Assembly: GCF_030160235.1 (NCBI RefSeq)
Contig: NZ_BSNY01000053.1
Span: 124,001-188,000 of the forward strand
Direction: 5' to 3'
Source: Mesorhizobium huakuii
GTDB taxonomy: Bacteria; Pseudomonadota; Alphaproteobacteria; Rhizobiales; Rhizobiaceae
Length of the DNA: 64,000 nt
Under the pieces are notes generated by a model. The model was given only the letters and a program-made list of their open reading frames with translations, made no database searches and had not been told where the DNA came from. This document shows, one piece after another, positions 1 to 8,237 of this stretch. The position numbers and the translations under genes were made by a program. Within the stretch, counting starts at the first letter, position 1; each line of letters opens with the position of its first letter.

Positions 1-527
1 CGCCGCCGCACCGGGTGCTGTCCGAGCAGGCGCTGAAATCCATGAACACCATGCTGGCGGCCGTGCCGGTGATGGGCACGGCCCGGCGTGCGCAAATTCC
101 CAACATCGTCGTCGCCGGCAAGACCGGCACGACGCAATCCTACCGTGACGCCTGGTTCGTCGGCTTCACCGGCAACTACACAGCGGCCGTTTGGCTGGGC
201 AACGACGATTTCACCCCAACCAAGAACATGACCGGCGGCTCGCTGCCGGCAATGGTGTGGCAGCGCCTCATGGTCTACGCGCACCAGAACATCGACCTGA
301 AGCCGATCCCTGGCATCGACAAGCCTTTCGTCGACGAGGATATCGCGGCCAAGGCCGCGGAAGCGCAGAAGAAGAGCGAGGAACAGGCCGCGGCCGACGC
401 GGCGGCCGAACGCCCGGCGGTGCTGTCCAGCCGGACCACGCAGACGCTGAGGGACATGACGCAGATGTTCCAATCCGCCCCCAAACTAGACGCCCCCGCC
501 TCGCCCGAAACGCTCTCGGCGCTGTGA
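1..527 (+). CDS. Penicillin-binding protein 1A family (class A PBP), C-terminal part
   Basis: This is the 3' end of a gene that begins before the window; the frame is open to base 3. About 174 residues remain. They carry the KTGTT box of the transpeptidase domain followed by DAWFVGFTGNYTAAVWLGND, the classic end of a class A PBP transpeptidase. These enzymes polymerise and cross-link peptidoglycan on the periplasmic side of the inner membrane. The catalytic SxxK serine and the glycosyltransferase domain lie upstream and cannot be checked. The tail after the catalytic fold is Ala/Glu-rich and low in complexity, as is common for C-terminal extensions of this family. Family is secure; the exact paralogue (mrcA/pbp1A against pbpC) is not. 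Confidence 0.9.
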   Translation, partial: PPHRVLSEQALKSMNTMLAAVPVMGTARRAQIPNIVVAGKTGTTQSYRDAWFVGFTGNYTAAVWLGNDDFTPTKNMTGGSLPAMVWQRLMVYAHQNIDLKPIPGIDKPFVDEDIAAKAAEAQKKSEEQAAADAAAERPAVLSSRTTQTLRDMTQMFQSAPKLDAPASPETLSAL

Positions 528-638
528 CTTCGGCCCCGGCGCGGGCCAAGCCACCAGGCAAATGCATCACGCCCGCTTGCCACAAGGCCCCGCGCCGCGA
601 TATCCCCGAACGGCAATCCTTCGCGCACGCGGCCCTTC

Positions 639-1223
639 ATGCTCAAGAACGCCTTCCTGATGCTGCTTTCGCTTGCCATAGCCATTGGCGGCGGCGGCGC
701 CAGCGTCTGGTATGCGCTGAAGATCCAGGACGGCGTCGGCGCTATCCGCATCGGCCAATGGACCGCCTTCCCCGATATCGGCACGCCAGCCGCCGACCCC
801 TATTCCAAGGCGCGCGTGGCGCGCGAGGGCGTGCTTGCGCTCGGCCGCGCCGAAGGCCTGTCCTTCGTCGCGGAAAATGACGCTGCCGGCGACCAGCTCA
901 AGCGCGAATGCAGCTACAGAATAGAGGGCGGATTCCCGACCGCCCGCTTCTGGACGCTCTATGCCGCCGACCAATCGCTCGGCGTCGTCGAAACCGGCAA
1001 GCCGCGGCTTGCAGCACTTCAGTCCTACGAGGTGCTGCGCCAGGCCGACAATTCAGTGATCATCTCGGTCGGCCATCACCCCATGCCCGGCAACTGGCTT
1101 CTGACCGACGGTTCCGGACGGATGTATTTCGTCCTGACCTTCTACGACACGCCGATCGCCAGCAGCACCGGCCTGTCGGACGTCTCGCTGCCCAGGATCG
1201 TGAAGGCCGGCTGCGATGCGTAA
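639..1223 (+). CDS. DUF1214 domain-containing protein
   Basis: A 194-residue protein with an N-terminal hydrophobic segment (residues about 5-24, LMLLSLAIAIGGGG), so it is probably exported or membrane-anchored. The rest (RIGQWTAFPDIGTP near the start and FVLTFYDTPIASSTGLSDV near the end) matches my memory of the DUF1214 family in Rhizobiales, whose biochemical role is unknown. It sits 111 bases after the PBP gene and its last 8 bases overlap the following DUF1254 gene, so the two are very likely translated together. No strong Shine-Dalgarno sequence precedes the ATG, so the start is reasonable but not proven. Confidence 0.8.
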   Translation: MLKNAFLMLLSLAIAIGGGGASVWYALKIQDGVGAIRIGQWTAFPDIGTPAADPYSKARVAREGVLALGRAEGLSFVAENDAAGDQLKRECSYRIEGGFPTARFWTLYAADQSLGVVETGKPRLAALQSYEVLRQADNSVIISVGHHPMPGNWLLTDGSGRMYFVLTFYDTPIASSTGLSDVSLPRIVKAGCDA

Positions 1224-1785
1224 CGTCCTGGCCGCGCTACGCCGTCTTTTTCACGCCGTGCTGCTCGGCCTGGTCGGCGCCGGCATCGTGCACATCGTGG
1301 TGCTGCTCCTGGTGCCGGAATTTTCGGAACGCGATGCCTGGTCGCGACTGTCCATGGCATCCGACCTCTACCGGATGAACCGGCTCGATGCCGAGGCGGG
1401 CGGCGCGCCGGTGGTGAAATCGGTCGACCCGCTGTTCTATGCCTCCGCCTGCCGGTTCGACCTCGAGGAAGGCATGGTCCGCATCAAGGCGCCGGGGAAC
1501 GTCCCCTTCTGGTCGGTGTCGGTCTATGACCGCAACGGCCACAATATCTATTCCTTCAACGACCATACGGCGACCGGCGGCAAGCTGGACGCCGTGGTGC
1601 TGACGCCGGCGCAGATGATCGACGTGCGCAAGGACTTGCCCGAGGACCTGCAGGGGGCGATCTTCGTCGAAGCGCCGATCGACGAGGGCATCTTCGTCAT
1701 CCGCAGCTTCGTGCCGGACGACAGCTGGAAGCCGATCGTGTCGCGCTTTCTCGATCAGAGCTCCTGCGAGCTGCAGGATTTCTAG
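1216..1785 (+). CDS. DUF1254 domain-containing protein
   Basis: A 189-residue protein with one N-terminal transmembrane segment (residues about 12-35) and a soluble domain that I recognise as the small rhizobial DUF1254 type. Its start overlaps the end of the DUF1214 gene by 8 bases. In larger proteins DUF1254 and DUF1214 occur in one chain, which fits the split but adjacent arrangement here. The function is unknown; a cell-envelope location is inferred from the membrane segment and the neighbouring PBP gene. Confidence 0.8.
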   Translation: MRNVLAALRRLFHAVLLGLVGAGIVHIVVLLLVPEFSERDAWSRLSMASDLYRMNRLDAEAGGAPVVKSVDPLFYASACRFDLEEGMVRIKAPGNVPFWSVSVYDRNGHNIYSFNDHTATGGKLDAVVLTPAQMIDVRKDLPEDLQGAIFVEAPIDEGIFVIRSFVPDDSWKPIVSRFLDQSSCELQDF

Positions 1786-1829
1786 GCAGCCAGCCAGAAG
1801 TCCAGGCCCTGAAAAACCAGGCCGCGGCT

Positions 1830-2015
1830 TCAGTGATGCGGCACCGGCGTCCGTGGCGATCCCGGCTTGTCAGGCCCGGCAGGCCGCGCTTCGCCGGTGC
1901 TGGACCGCTCATAGCGGATACCGGGAAAGATGATCACCGCCGCCGGTATTTCGGTGGTTTGCTTGGCTCGATTGGTCGGTGCCGCACGCGGCACGAAAGA
2001 CAGTACCATGCCCAT
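1830..2015 (-). CDS. Small conserved-looking protein with IIFPGIRYER motif
   Basis: A 61-residue protein on the minus strand. The ATG at 2015 is chosen over an upstream ATG at 2072 because an AGAGGA ribosome binding site lies about 11 bases before it and because the protein then starts MGMVLSFVPR. The central stretch AAVIIFPGIRYERS resembles a motif I recall from several short Rhizobiales hypothetical proteins. There is no signal peptide or membrane span; the C-terminus is Pro/Gly-rich. Function unknown. It converges on the DUF1254 gene. Confidence 0.55.
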   Translation of the reverse strand: MGMVLSFVPRAAPTNRAKQTTEIPAAVIIFPGIRYERSSTGEARPAGPDKPGSPRTPVPHH

Positions 2016-2225
2016 GATTCGCGCATTCCTCTCGGTTTCCCCGGAGCACAACGCAACGCCTCCAAATATCATTAAGGCCGGCAGAGGGTTAACGGAGCGC
2101 TAACGGATCACCGCTAACTTGATCTTTGTCTTGAGGTCAGGAGGTTCTGACCGGGGCAACCGCGAAACCGACACAGTCCCGGTTGAGCGTGGTCAAGGCT
2201 GTGTATCGAGTATCGGGTATCCTTC

Positions 2226-3260
2226 GTGTCATCTTCGGACTTCAGGCAAATCGCGATACGGACGGAATCGGGCAAGGCCGAAAGGCTGTTCCGCGCCGCG
2301 GTATCGGCGTTCTGCTCGCTGACCCGCCCGTCACGCCGCGAGATCGGCCAGCTCGAAGACCTGACGCTCCCTTTGTTCGACGATGTGTCCGTCGAATCGC
2401 GACGCTACGTGGCCGCCGCCCTTTCCGAATGTGAATATGCCCCAGCAGCACTCGTGCGCCGCCTGTGCGAGGAGCCGGTCGACATCGCCGCGCCGCTGCT
2501 GATCCGCTCGCGCGCCGTCAGCGATATCGACCTCATCGCGCTGATCGGCCGGCACGGGCTGCCGCATGCGCGCGCCATAGCGCGCCGCAAGGACCTGAAC
2601 CCGACCATCGCCGATCTGATCAGGGCGCTGGAACGGCCGACACTGGTGCGAGTACGGGAACCGGACGTGCACGCCCCCACGGCGCCAACCGTCGCAGCCG
2701 CGAATGCGGAAGCTGCCGGGGACAATGCTTCTAGCCAGCATTCTCCCGGCATTGCCGCCGAAAATGCGAGGCGCAGGCTGCGCTCCATGATGCGCACCAG
2801 CGACGAAGCATCGGCGGCGAAGGTCGATGCGTTCCCCGGATCGGAAACCTATGTCAAGTTGCGCGAGACGGCGCTGACGGGGAATGCCGCGTTTTTCCAG
2901 ACCGCGCTTGCGGACGCGCTCGACATCGATTTCTCGACCGCGCGCTCGCTGACTGCCAGCCAGAACTATACCTCGCTGCTCGCGGCACTGCGCTCGCTCG
3001 ACTTCAGCGAGGACAGGGCCTTCCTGATCACCGTCGCCATCTATCCCAGCCTGTTCCCGCATCCGCAGGCCATCCGCACCTATCTCGACCGCTACCGCCT
3101 GCTGCATCGCGATGTGGCTCTGGACAGGGTACGGGGATGGAAGGCCGAGGCCCTCTCCAGGATGGTTGGTGACGCGTCGCCCGCAAACAGCGACAGCCGC
3201 AAGGCCTCGAACAGCGACGAAGCCTCGGCCCCCGCCCTCAGGGCGTCTTCACGGAAATAA
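2226..3260 (+). CDS. DUF2336 domain-containing protein
   Basis: A 344-residue, largely helical protein beginning with a GTG. The N-terminal half (RREIGQLEDLTLPLFDDVS, then repeated helices with DIAAPLLIRS) is the DUF2336 signature found across Rhizobiales and Caulobacterales. The middle is an Ala/Pro/Thr-rich linker (about residues 140-185). There is no signal peptide, so a cytosolic helical-repeat protein is likely. The family has no firmly established function that I can name. Its 3' end overlaps the convergent DUF1491 gene by 23 bases. Confidence 0.8.
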   Translation: MSSSDFRQIAIRTESGKAERLFRAAVSAFCSLTRPSRREIGQLEDLTLPLFDDVSVESRRYVAAALSECEYAPAALVRRLCEEPVDIAAPLLIRSRAVSDIDLIALIGRHGLPHARAIARRKDLNPTIADLIRALERPTLVRVREPDVHAPTAPTVAAANAEAAGDNASSQHSPGIAAENARRRLRSMMRTSDEASAAKVDAFPGSETYVKLRETALTGNAAFFQTALADALDIDFSTARSLTASQNYTSLLAALRSLDFSEDRAFLITVAIYPSLFPHPQAIRTYLDRYRLLHRDVALDRVRGWKAEALSRMVGDASPANSDSRKASNSDEASAPALRASSRK

Positions 3261-3585
3261 GCTCCTCGACGGGAACGGTACCGGCCTCGATCTCGACCAC
3301 CCAGATGTCGGGATCGAATTTCTTTTCCCTCTGAAGCCGGGCATCGAGCACGGCCGGATCATCGCCGGCGGCGATAAGGCTGAAGAAACGGTCGTCGGGC
3401 TTGGCCGAATCGTAGCTTGTCTGCGGCGCAGGCCCGTAGAGGGCGACGTCACCCAGCCTGCCCCGCGTCAGCACGAAAACAGCACCGGCCTCGGTCGCGC
3501 CACGGTTGACCACGGCGGCAAATCCGCCGGCGCCGAAAACGCGGCGCACCAAGGCAGAAACCCACAGATCCGATGTGACGCGCAT
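3238..3585 (-). CDS. DUF1491 family protein
   Basis: A 115-residue protein. A longer frame runs to 3720, but its extra N-terminus is translated from a palindromic repeat; the ATG at 3585 has GGAG about 8 bases upstream and gives the family-typical start MRVTSDLWVSALVRR. The body (GAVFVLTRGRLGDVALYGPAP and DIWVVEIE) matches DUF1491, a small alphaproteobacterial family of unknown function. It overlaps the end of the DUF2336 gene on the opposite strand. Confidence 0.8.
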   Translation of the reverse strand: MRVTSDLWVSALVRRVFGAGGFAAVVNRGATEAGAVFVLTRGRLGDVALYGPAPQTSYDSAKPDDRFFSLIAAGDDPAVLDARLQREKKFDPDIWVVEIEAGTVPVEELISVKTP

Positions 3586-3617
3586 AAGAAAGCTCCGAAA
3601 GCGTGCGGGATATCTAA

Positions 3618-3737
3618 AGCAGATGGCCGTTTCAAGGAAACGGCCATCTGCTCTAACTCTTTGTTTTTGACGCAATTCCCCAGGGAAAGCGCAACGCGCT
3701 TTTCCCGGAAAACCGCTCACACTTTTCCTGGAATTGC
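3618..3737. repeat. Rhizobial palindromic intergenic repeat (RIME-like)
   Basis: Two hairpins in tandem. The first is a perfect 16-base inverted repeat (3618-3633 against 3637-3652) with a 3-base loop. The second is bounded by GCAATTCC at 3672-3679 and GGAATTGC at 3730-3737, with further pairing inside (AGGgAAAG against CTTTTCCT). I recall similar sequence between genes in many Mesorhizobium genomes. It lies between the DUF1491 start and the end of the peptidoglycan-binding gene. Confidence 0.7.
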
Positions 3738-3792
3738 TTGCCGATAATTCCGCCGCTCGGCGAGCCGTCGTTTCGGCCTCGTTGGTCGGACC

Positions 3793-4584
3793 TCAGTTGG
3801 TCAGGCCGATCTCACGCATCTTGACGTAGACGATCTCGTCGGGCTCGCCGGTCTGCGGCAGGCCGAACAGCGACTGGAATTCCTTGATCGCCGCCTTGGT
3901 GCGCGCGCCGACGACACCGTCCAGCCGCATGTCGTCATTGCCGAACGCCTTGAGCCCGGCCTGGATCTTGACGATGCGGGGATCAGGTCCCTGGGTCGGG
4001 CCGGCATCCGTCTGCCCGGCATTCGCCTGCCCAGAATTTGTCTGGAGAGACACCGGGACGGCGGACGGCGTATCCGGGCGCGGCTGCGGTTTGGGCACCG
4101 AAGCGGTCTTCGGTGTCGCGCCAAGCTGATCGAGCAACAGGGCATCGATCTCGCCCGAAGCGTTGAGACCGACCTTCTGCTGATAGGCCTGTATGGCCTT
4201 GCGCGTGTTGGGGCCGGAAATGCCGTCGACCGTGCCGGAATAGAAGTCGAGGTCCTTCAATATGCCTTGCACCTGTTCGACCACCGGATCGCCCTTCATC
4301 GGGGCGGGCGCCGCATTGGGCCGCACGATGTTGATCGTCGTCTCCGGCTCGTCGGAGGGCGTGTGCGCCTGGAAGTTGCGGGTGGCGAAGAACGCCCCGG
4401 CGTGCGGGAAAGGCTGATACCACAGCGCATTCGCCGAGACGTAGAACAGCGTCACCAGGAATGCCGTCGATCCGCCCACCAGGACGGGGTTGCGCGAAAT
4501 CATCCCGCCGACCGCGATGGCACCGTCCTGGAAGGCGTTGCTGCGGCGTTTGACCGCCTTAGGCTGTTTTGCGGAGCGAGCCAT
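3793..4584 (-). CDS. Membrane-anchored peptidoglycan-binding domain protein
   Basis: A 263-residue protein. After a short basic cytosolic N-terminus there is one transmembrane segment (residues about 33-55, NPVLVGGSTAFLVTLFYVSA), then a Pro/Thr-rich periplasmic region with two PG_binding_1 repeats: about 103-153 (VDGISGPNTRKAIQAYQ) and 204-261 (LDGVVGARTKAAIKEFQ). Such repeats bind the cell wall non-catalytically; no hydrolase domain is present. Its first 26 bases overlap the 3' end of the upstream histidine kinase gene, so the pair forms one transcription unit, suggesting a cell-envelope link for the kinase. Confidence 0.85.
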   Translation of the reverse strand: MARSAKQPKAVKRRSNAFQDGAIAVGGMISRNPVLVGGSTAFLVTLFYVSANALWYQPFPHAGAFFATRNFQAHTPSDEPETTINIVRPNAAPAPMKGDPVVEQVQGILKDLDFYSGTVDGISGPNTRKAIQAYQQKVGLNASGEIDALLLDQLGATPKTASVPKPQPRPDTPSAVPVSLQTNSGQANAGQTDAGPTQGPDPRIVKIQAGLKAFGNDDMRLDGVVGARTKAAIKEFQSLFGLPQTGEPDEIVYVKMREIGLTN

Positions 4585-6367
4585 TTCTGTCCCCTTTCGC
4601 CCTCGTCACCGGCATCGTCAGCACCCCTGCCTCGTTCGCCGGGCGCCCCTTCGGCCCGTTGACCGGCAGGCTGATGGTCACCGTAGTGCCCTCGCCCGGC
4701 ATGCTTTCGATCGACATGGTGCCTTCGTGCAGCGCCACCAGCCCCTTCACCAGTGACAGGCCAAGGCCGGTCCCCTCGAAACGGCGCGTATAGTCGTTCT
4801 GGATCTGCGTGAAGGGTTTGCCGAGATTGGCGAAATCCTCCTCGGCAATGCCGATGCCGGTGTCCCTGACCCAGAAATGCAGGCGCGAACCGATCCGCTT
4901 GGCGCCGACGACGACATCGCCGCCATCGGGCGTGAACTTGACCGCATTGGAGACGAGATTGATCAGGATCTGCTGCACGGCGCGGCGATCGGCATTGATT
5001 TCGCCGGCGTCGGGAGCGATCTGCGTCTGCAGATTGATATTCTTGGCCTGCGCCTGCAGCCGCATCATCGACTGGCACATGTCGACGGCTTCCATGAACC
5101 GGAACGGCTCCGGATCCGCCGTGTAGGCGCCGGATTCGATCCTCGATACGTCAAGTATGGATGTCACGACAGCCAGAAGATGCTGGCCCGAATCGCGCAC
5201 CAGGGTGACATATTCCTTCTGGCGCGGATCCTTGAAGGCGCCGAACATCTCGTGCAGCAGCATGTCCGAGAAGCCGATAATGGCGTTCAGCGGCGTGCGC
5301 AGCTCGTGGCTGACCACCGCCAGGAACCGGCCCTTGGCCACTTCCGCGGCTGCCGCCGTCTCATTGGCTTGCGCCAGTTCCTCACGCAGCCGAGCCGTCT
5401 CGTCATTCTCGCGCAGCACCAGCGTGAAGACGTCGCTCTGCTCCTCGCCACGCAGCAGTTCGAGCAGGAACGGCCGGTAGTTGTCGGCCATCGAGCGCAT
5501 GTCATTCTGGCCATTGCCGTTCTGGGGCAGCCTGACGCGCAATTCGAGGCGGCGCGAGACAGCACCATCGCGCATGTCGGCCAGGGCGCTGAGATAGGAG
5601 ACACGGTCCGACAGATGGACGCGGTCGAAGAAGCCGGTTCCGGAAAGCAGTTCCGGCGGCAATTTCAAGAGCGTGCGCGCCTTGGCGGACGCATCGAGCA
5701 CCTCGCCATGGCGCGCGACCCGCAGGATCACCGCGTCGATGATGTCTTCCAGCCGGTCGCCGGTATCCAGCGTATCGGCCGCACCGGCGCTATCGCGAAA
5801 CGCCGACAGGCGCGGGATCAGCGTCATCGCCCAGGCCAGCGGCACCAGCCAATGCCAGGCCGCGATCTGTGCGCCCGCGAAGGGCAGGAAGGCCGCAGCC
5901 AGAGGCTGAAGGGCAATGGCGGCAGCGGCCGAGACCGCTCCCCACAGGGCCGCACGCCGCGAAGCGCCGATCCACCAGGCTTCGAAGGGTAGCGCCACGG
6001 CAAGCACGGCGACGGGAGAGCTCAACCCGCCGGCGGCGGCGATCAGACCGCCAAGGGCAACAGCCGCCATGGCCAGGGCAACCGGTGCCGCCGCGGCTAT
6101 CTTGCCGGTAGCCGCCACCAGCAAGGCAACGAACCAGCACAGACCAAAGGCGGCAAAGATAGCGGCCATGGTCACGGCGGCGCCCATGCCTGACGTGACC
6201 AGCGTGACCGCGGCACCGGCGGCAAAGAATGGCGCTGCCAGCATGACGCCGATGAAACGGCGCTGGCGCTCGCGGCCGCTCTGCCCAAGAATGGAGGGAT
6301 GGACCATACGTTCGCAACCGGCGGCAATCGCGCCAGGCAATTCAGCGTATCTGGCCTTGATCGGCAT
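4559..6367 (-). CDS. Membrane sensor histidine kinase (PleC/DivJ-type core)
   Basis: About 602 residues from the ATG at 6367; an upstream ATG at 6442 is also possible and neither has a strong ribosome binding site. The N-terminus has some six to eight hydrophobic segments (residues about 40-190). A PAS-like linker follows. The H-box SHELRTPLNAIIGFSDML places the phosphoacceptor at His354. The N-box (INLVSNAVKF), G1 (DTGIG) and G2 (GTGLGLSLVKGL) boxes are intact, so it should be active. The H-box form is that of alphaproteobacterial cell-cycle kinases such as PleC and DivJ, but the specific orthologue cannot be fixed. It overlaps the downstream peptidoglycan-binding gene. Confidence 0.88.
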   Translation of the reverse strand: MPIKARYAELPGAIAAGCERMVHPSILGQSGRERQRRFIGVMLAAPFFAAGAAVTLVTSGMGAAVTMAAIFAAFGLCWFVALLVAATGKIAAAAPVALAMAAVALGGLIAAAGGLSSPVAVLAVALPFEAWWIGASRRAALWGAVSAAAAIALQPLAAAFLPFAGAQIAAWHWLVPLAWAMTLIPRLSAFRDSAGAADTLDTGDRLEDIIDAVILRVARHGEVLDASAKARTLLKLPPELLSGTGFFDRVHLSDRVSYLSALADMRDGAVSRRLELRVRLPQNGNGQNDMRSMADNYRPFLLELLRGEEQSDVFTLVLRENDETARLREELAQANETAAAAEVAKGRFLAVVSHELRTPLNAIIGFSDMLLHEMFGAFKDPRQKEYVTLVRDSGQHLLAVVTSILDVSRIESGAYTADPEPFRFMEAVDMCQSMMRLQAQAKNINLQTQIAPDAGEINADRRAVQQILINLVSNAVKFTPDGGDVVVGAKRIGSRLHFWVRDTGIGIAEEDFANLGKPFTQIQNDYTRRFEGTGLGLSLVKGLVALHEGTMSIESMPGEGTTVTISLPVNGPKGRPANEAGVLTMPVTRAKGDRNGSLRKTA

Positions 6368-6840
6368 CAACTCAACGCACTCGCACTCGTCGTGAACAGC
6401 TCTGCTTTTGCAGATTGTTTTGATTGGCTCCGAAACTCTCATCCAGCGTTTAAGGAATGGATAAGGCAGGGCCGACCAAAGCCCGGCCTGTGGCAAATAT
6501 CGGGATCGCGGCGGTCGAAAACCCGGGCAAATGCCGCCATAGTAAATGGAGGGTTATCTGCGAACGCCTGCCGTCAGCGGACCATGGACGGGGAGAGAAC
6601 CGATCGAATTACAGAAAACCGCAATGAAACCAACTAGATACATGGTTATCAAGAGGTAACGAAAATCGTCCCGATATGAAACAAATCCAAGGCAAAACGC
6701 TTCGTTTCGAATTTGCCTAAAATTTGAGGAAAATTGTCGCTGTGCGTGCAAGCCGTCCTTTGCGCCTGTGTGCCAACATCCTGCCCATAAAAGAGGTCAT
6801 GCCATATGATGCATGATCCGGTCACGACGAGAGGCAAGGC
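6368..6840. other. Intergenic region between histidine kinase and DUF5330 gene
   Basis: About 470 bases with no convincing gene. The part from about 6600 to 6760 is clearly more AT-rich than the flanking genes, as expected for divergent promoters of the kinase and the DUF5330 gene. Short frames here have poor coding character. If the kinase starts at 6442, the gap shrinks by 75 bases. Confidence 0.5.
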
Positions 6841-7191
6841 ATGTTCTTCCTGATAAGAATGGCTTTCTGGTTTTCACTGGTGCTGCTGGCGCTGCCGCTG
6901 GGTGTCGGTTCCGACGAGCCGGGGCAGGAAAGCGTCGGGCCGATCCAGGCCCTGTTCGCGGCACGCGACGCGGTGGGCGACATTGCCGGCATCTGCGAGC
7001 GCAAGCCCGATGTCTGTGAAACCGGCAAGTCGGCGATGCACACCATCACCGCGCGCGCCAAGGAAACCGCCAAGATCGCCGCCGCAATGCTGGACGACAA
7101 GTCCACCGCCCCCGACACCTCGACAATGACGGGAAGCGTGGCGGAAGAGATCGTCCTGCCCGAGACCGTCAACCTGCCGGTCAAGAATTAA
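6841..7191 (+). CDS. DUF5330 domain-containing protein
   Basis: A 116-residue protein with an N-terminal signal/anchor segment (MFFLIRMAFWFSLVLLALPL). The central part ARDAVGDIAGICERKPDVCE is the hallmark of DUF5330, a family I know from Rhizobiales. It carries two conserved cysteines that could form a disulfide after export. A purine-rich GAGAGGCAAGGC precedes the ATG. The function is unknown; a periplasmic or membrane location is inferred. Confidence 0.8.
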   Translation: MFFLIRMAFWFSLVLLALPLGVGSDEPGQESVGPIQALFAARDAVGDIAGICERKPDVCETGKSAMHTITARAKETAKIAAAMLDDKSTAPDTSTMTGSVAEEIVLPETVNLPVKN

Positions 7192-7292
7192 GCCGTCTCG
7201 ACGGCGCACCGCGGGCCGTCTGCCCTCTCGACGCCCGTGGTGTCCTTGTTTTTTCCGTGACGCGGGGCCGCCGCGTGACTATATCCGGGGTC

Positions 7293-7721
7293 ATGACGAC
7301 CACGATCCAGACGATCCGCGACGACTTCTCCTTCCTTGACGAATGGGAGGACCGCTATCGCTACGTCATCGAGCTCGGTGAGGCGCTGCCTCCCTTTCCC
7401 GATGAGGAGCGCAATGCCGCCAACAAGGTGCCGGGTTGCGTCAGCCAGGTCTGGCTGACCACCGAGCGGGGACCGGGCAGCGATCCGGTCATCACCTTCA
7501 CGGGGGATTCGGACGCCCATATCGTGCGTGGTCTGGTCGCCATCATGCTGGCGCTGTTTTCCGGAAGGACCGCCAGCGAAATCCAGAAAACCGATGCGGA
7601 AGCGACGCTGAGGGCGCTCGGCCTGGACGAGCACCTGTCGCCCCAGCGCGCCAATGGCCTTCGCTCGATGGTCAAGCGCATCAAGCGCGATGCCGAGATG
7701 GCGCTCAAGCAGACCGCCTGA
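7293..7721 (+). CDS. sufE: SufE family cysteine desulfuration protein
   Basis: A 142-residue protein from the ATG at 7293; a GTG-type extension to 7257 is less likely because family members begin close to the TIQTIRDDF segment. It contains KVPGCVSQVWL, with the SufE active-site cysteine that accepts persulfide sulfur from the SufS cysteine desulfurase for Fe-S cluster assembly. The ADAEATLRALGLDEHLSPQRANGLRSM-like C-terminal half is also typical, and the length is normal. No suf operon genes are adjacent, as is often the case in rhizobia. Confidence 0.93.
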   Translation: MTTTIQTIRDDFSFLDEWEDRYRYVIELGEALPPFPDEERNAANKVPGCVSQVWLTTERGPGSDPVITFTGDSDAHIVRGLVAIMLALFSGRTASEIQKTDAEATLRALGLDEHLSPQRANGLRSMVKRIKRDAEMALKQTA

Positions 7722-7761
7722 CGCCCTCCGGCCAGCCGGCAATCCTGTTCACCAAAATCAA

Positions 7762-7781
7762 ACGGCGCCCGAAGGCGCCGT
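7762..7781 (-). terminator. Rho-independent-like terminator of mucR
   Basis: A perfect 8-base stem ACGGCGCC/GGCGCCGT closes a four-base loop that reads TTCG on the minus strand. It is followed on that strand by the T-rich TTTGATTTT. It lies 30 bases after the mucR stop and between the convergent sufE and mucR genes, so it may act in both directions, with mucR the better fit. Confidence 0.75.
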
Positions 7782-7811
7782 CGATGTCGGTTCGACCTGA
7801 CGGAACAGCGA

Positions 7812-8237
7812 CTACCGCGCCTTGCGCTTGCGGCCAAGGCCCATCTTCTTGGCGAGCTGCGAGCGGGCTGCCGCGTAGTTCGGAGCAACCATCGGATAGC
7901 TCGGGTCGAGATTCCACTTTTCGCGATACTGCTCCGGCGTCAGGTCATAGTGGGTCATCAGGTGACGCTTGAGCGATTTGAACTTCTTGCCGTCTTCAAG
8001 ACAGACAATGTAGTCGTCATGAACCGAGCGCTTCGGGTTGACAGCCGGCTTCTGCTTGTCGGCAGGAGGCTGTTCGGCGGTTCCGCCCACACGCCCGAGA
8101 GCGGCATGGACATCGGATATGAGGTTCGGCAATTCGCCGACCGGCACGGGGTTGTTGCTGACATAGGCGGCCACCACATCGGCGGTCAGCTCGATCAGCG
8201 CATCGTTGTTTCTGGAAGGTGTTTCGACAATATCCAT
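7812..8237 (-). CDS. mucR: MucR/Ros-family transcriptional regulator
   Basis: A 141-residue protein starting [10 protein letters not shown] at 8237. The N-terminal half ([25 protein letters not shown], a segment of about residues 16-40) is the MucR oligomerisation region, and the C-terminal half carries the Ros-type zinc-finger fold with [19 protein letters not shown] and a basic tail. MucR proteins are global H-NS-like regulators of exopolysaccharide, motility and symbiosis genes. Cys79, His92 and His96 of the usual zinc site are present, but the second cysteine is replaced by Asp82 (CLED). A GTG/ATG extension to 8411 is rejected because it reads through AT-rich leader DNA. A hairpin terminator follows. 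Confidence 0.93.
   Translation of the reverse strand: MDIVETPSRNNDALIELTADVVAAYVSNNPVPVGELPNLISDVHAALGRVGGTAEQPPADKQKPAVNPKRSVHDDYIVCLEDGKKFKSLKRHLMTHYDLTPEQYREKWNLDPSYPMVAPNYAAARSQLAKKMGLGRKRKAR

Noticed and set aside
4877-5992. 371-residue open frame opposite the histidine kinase
   Set aside because: The kinase has all its motifs in the other strand; this frame has none and is Arg/Gln/His rich.
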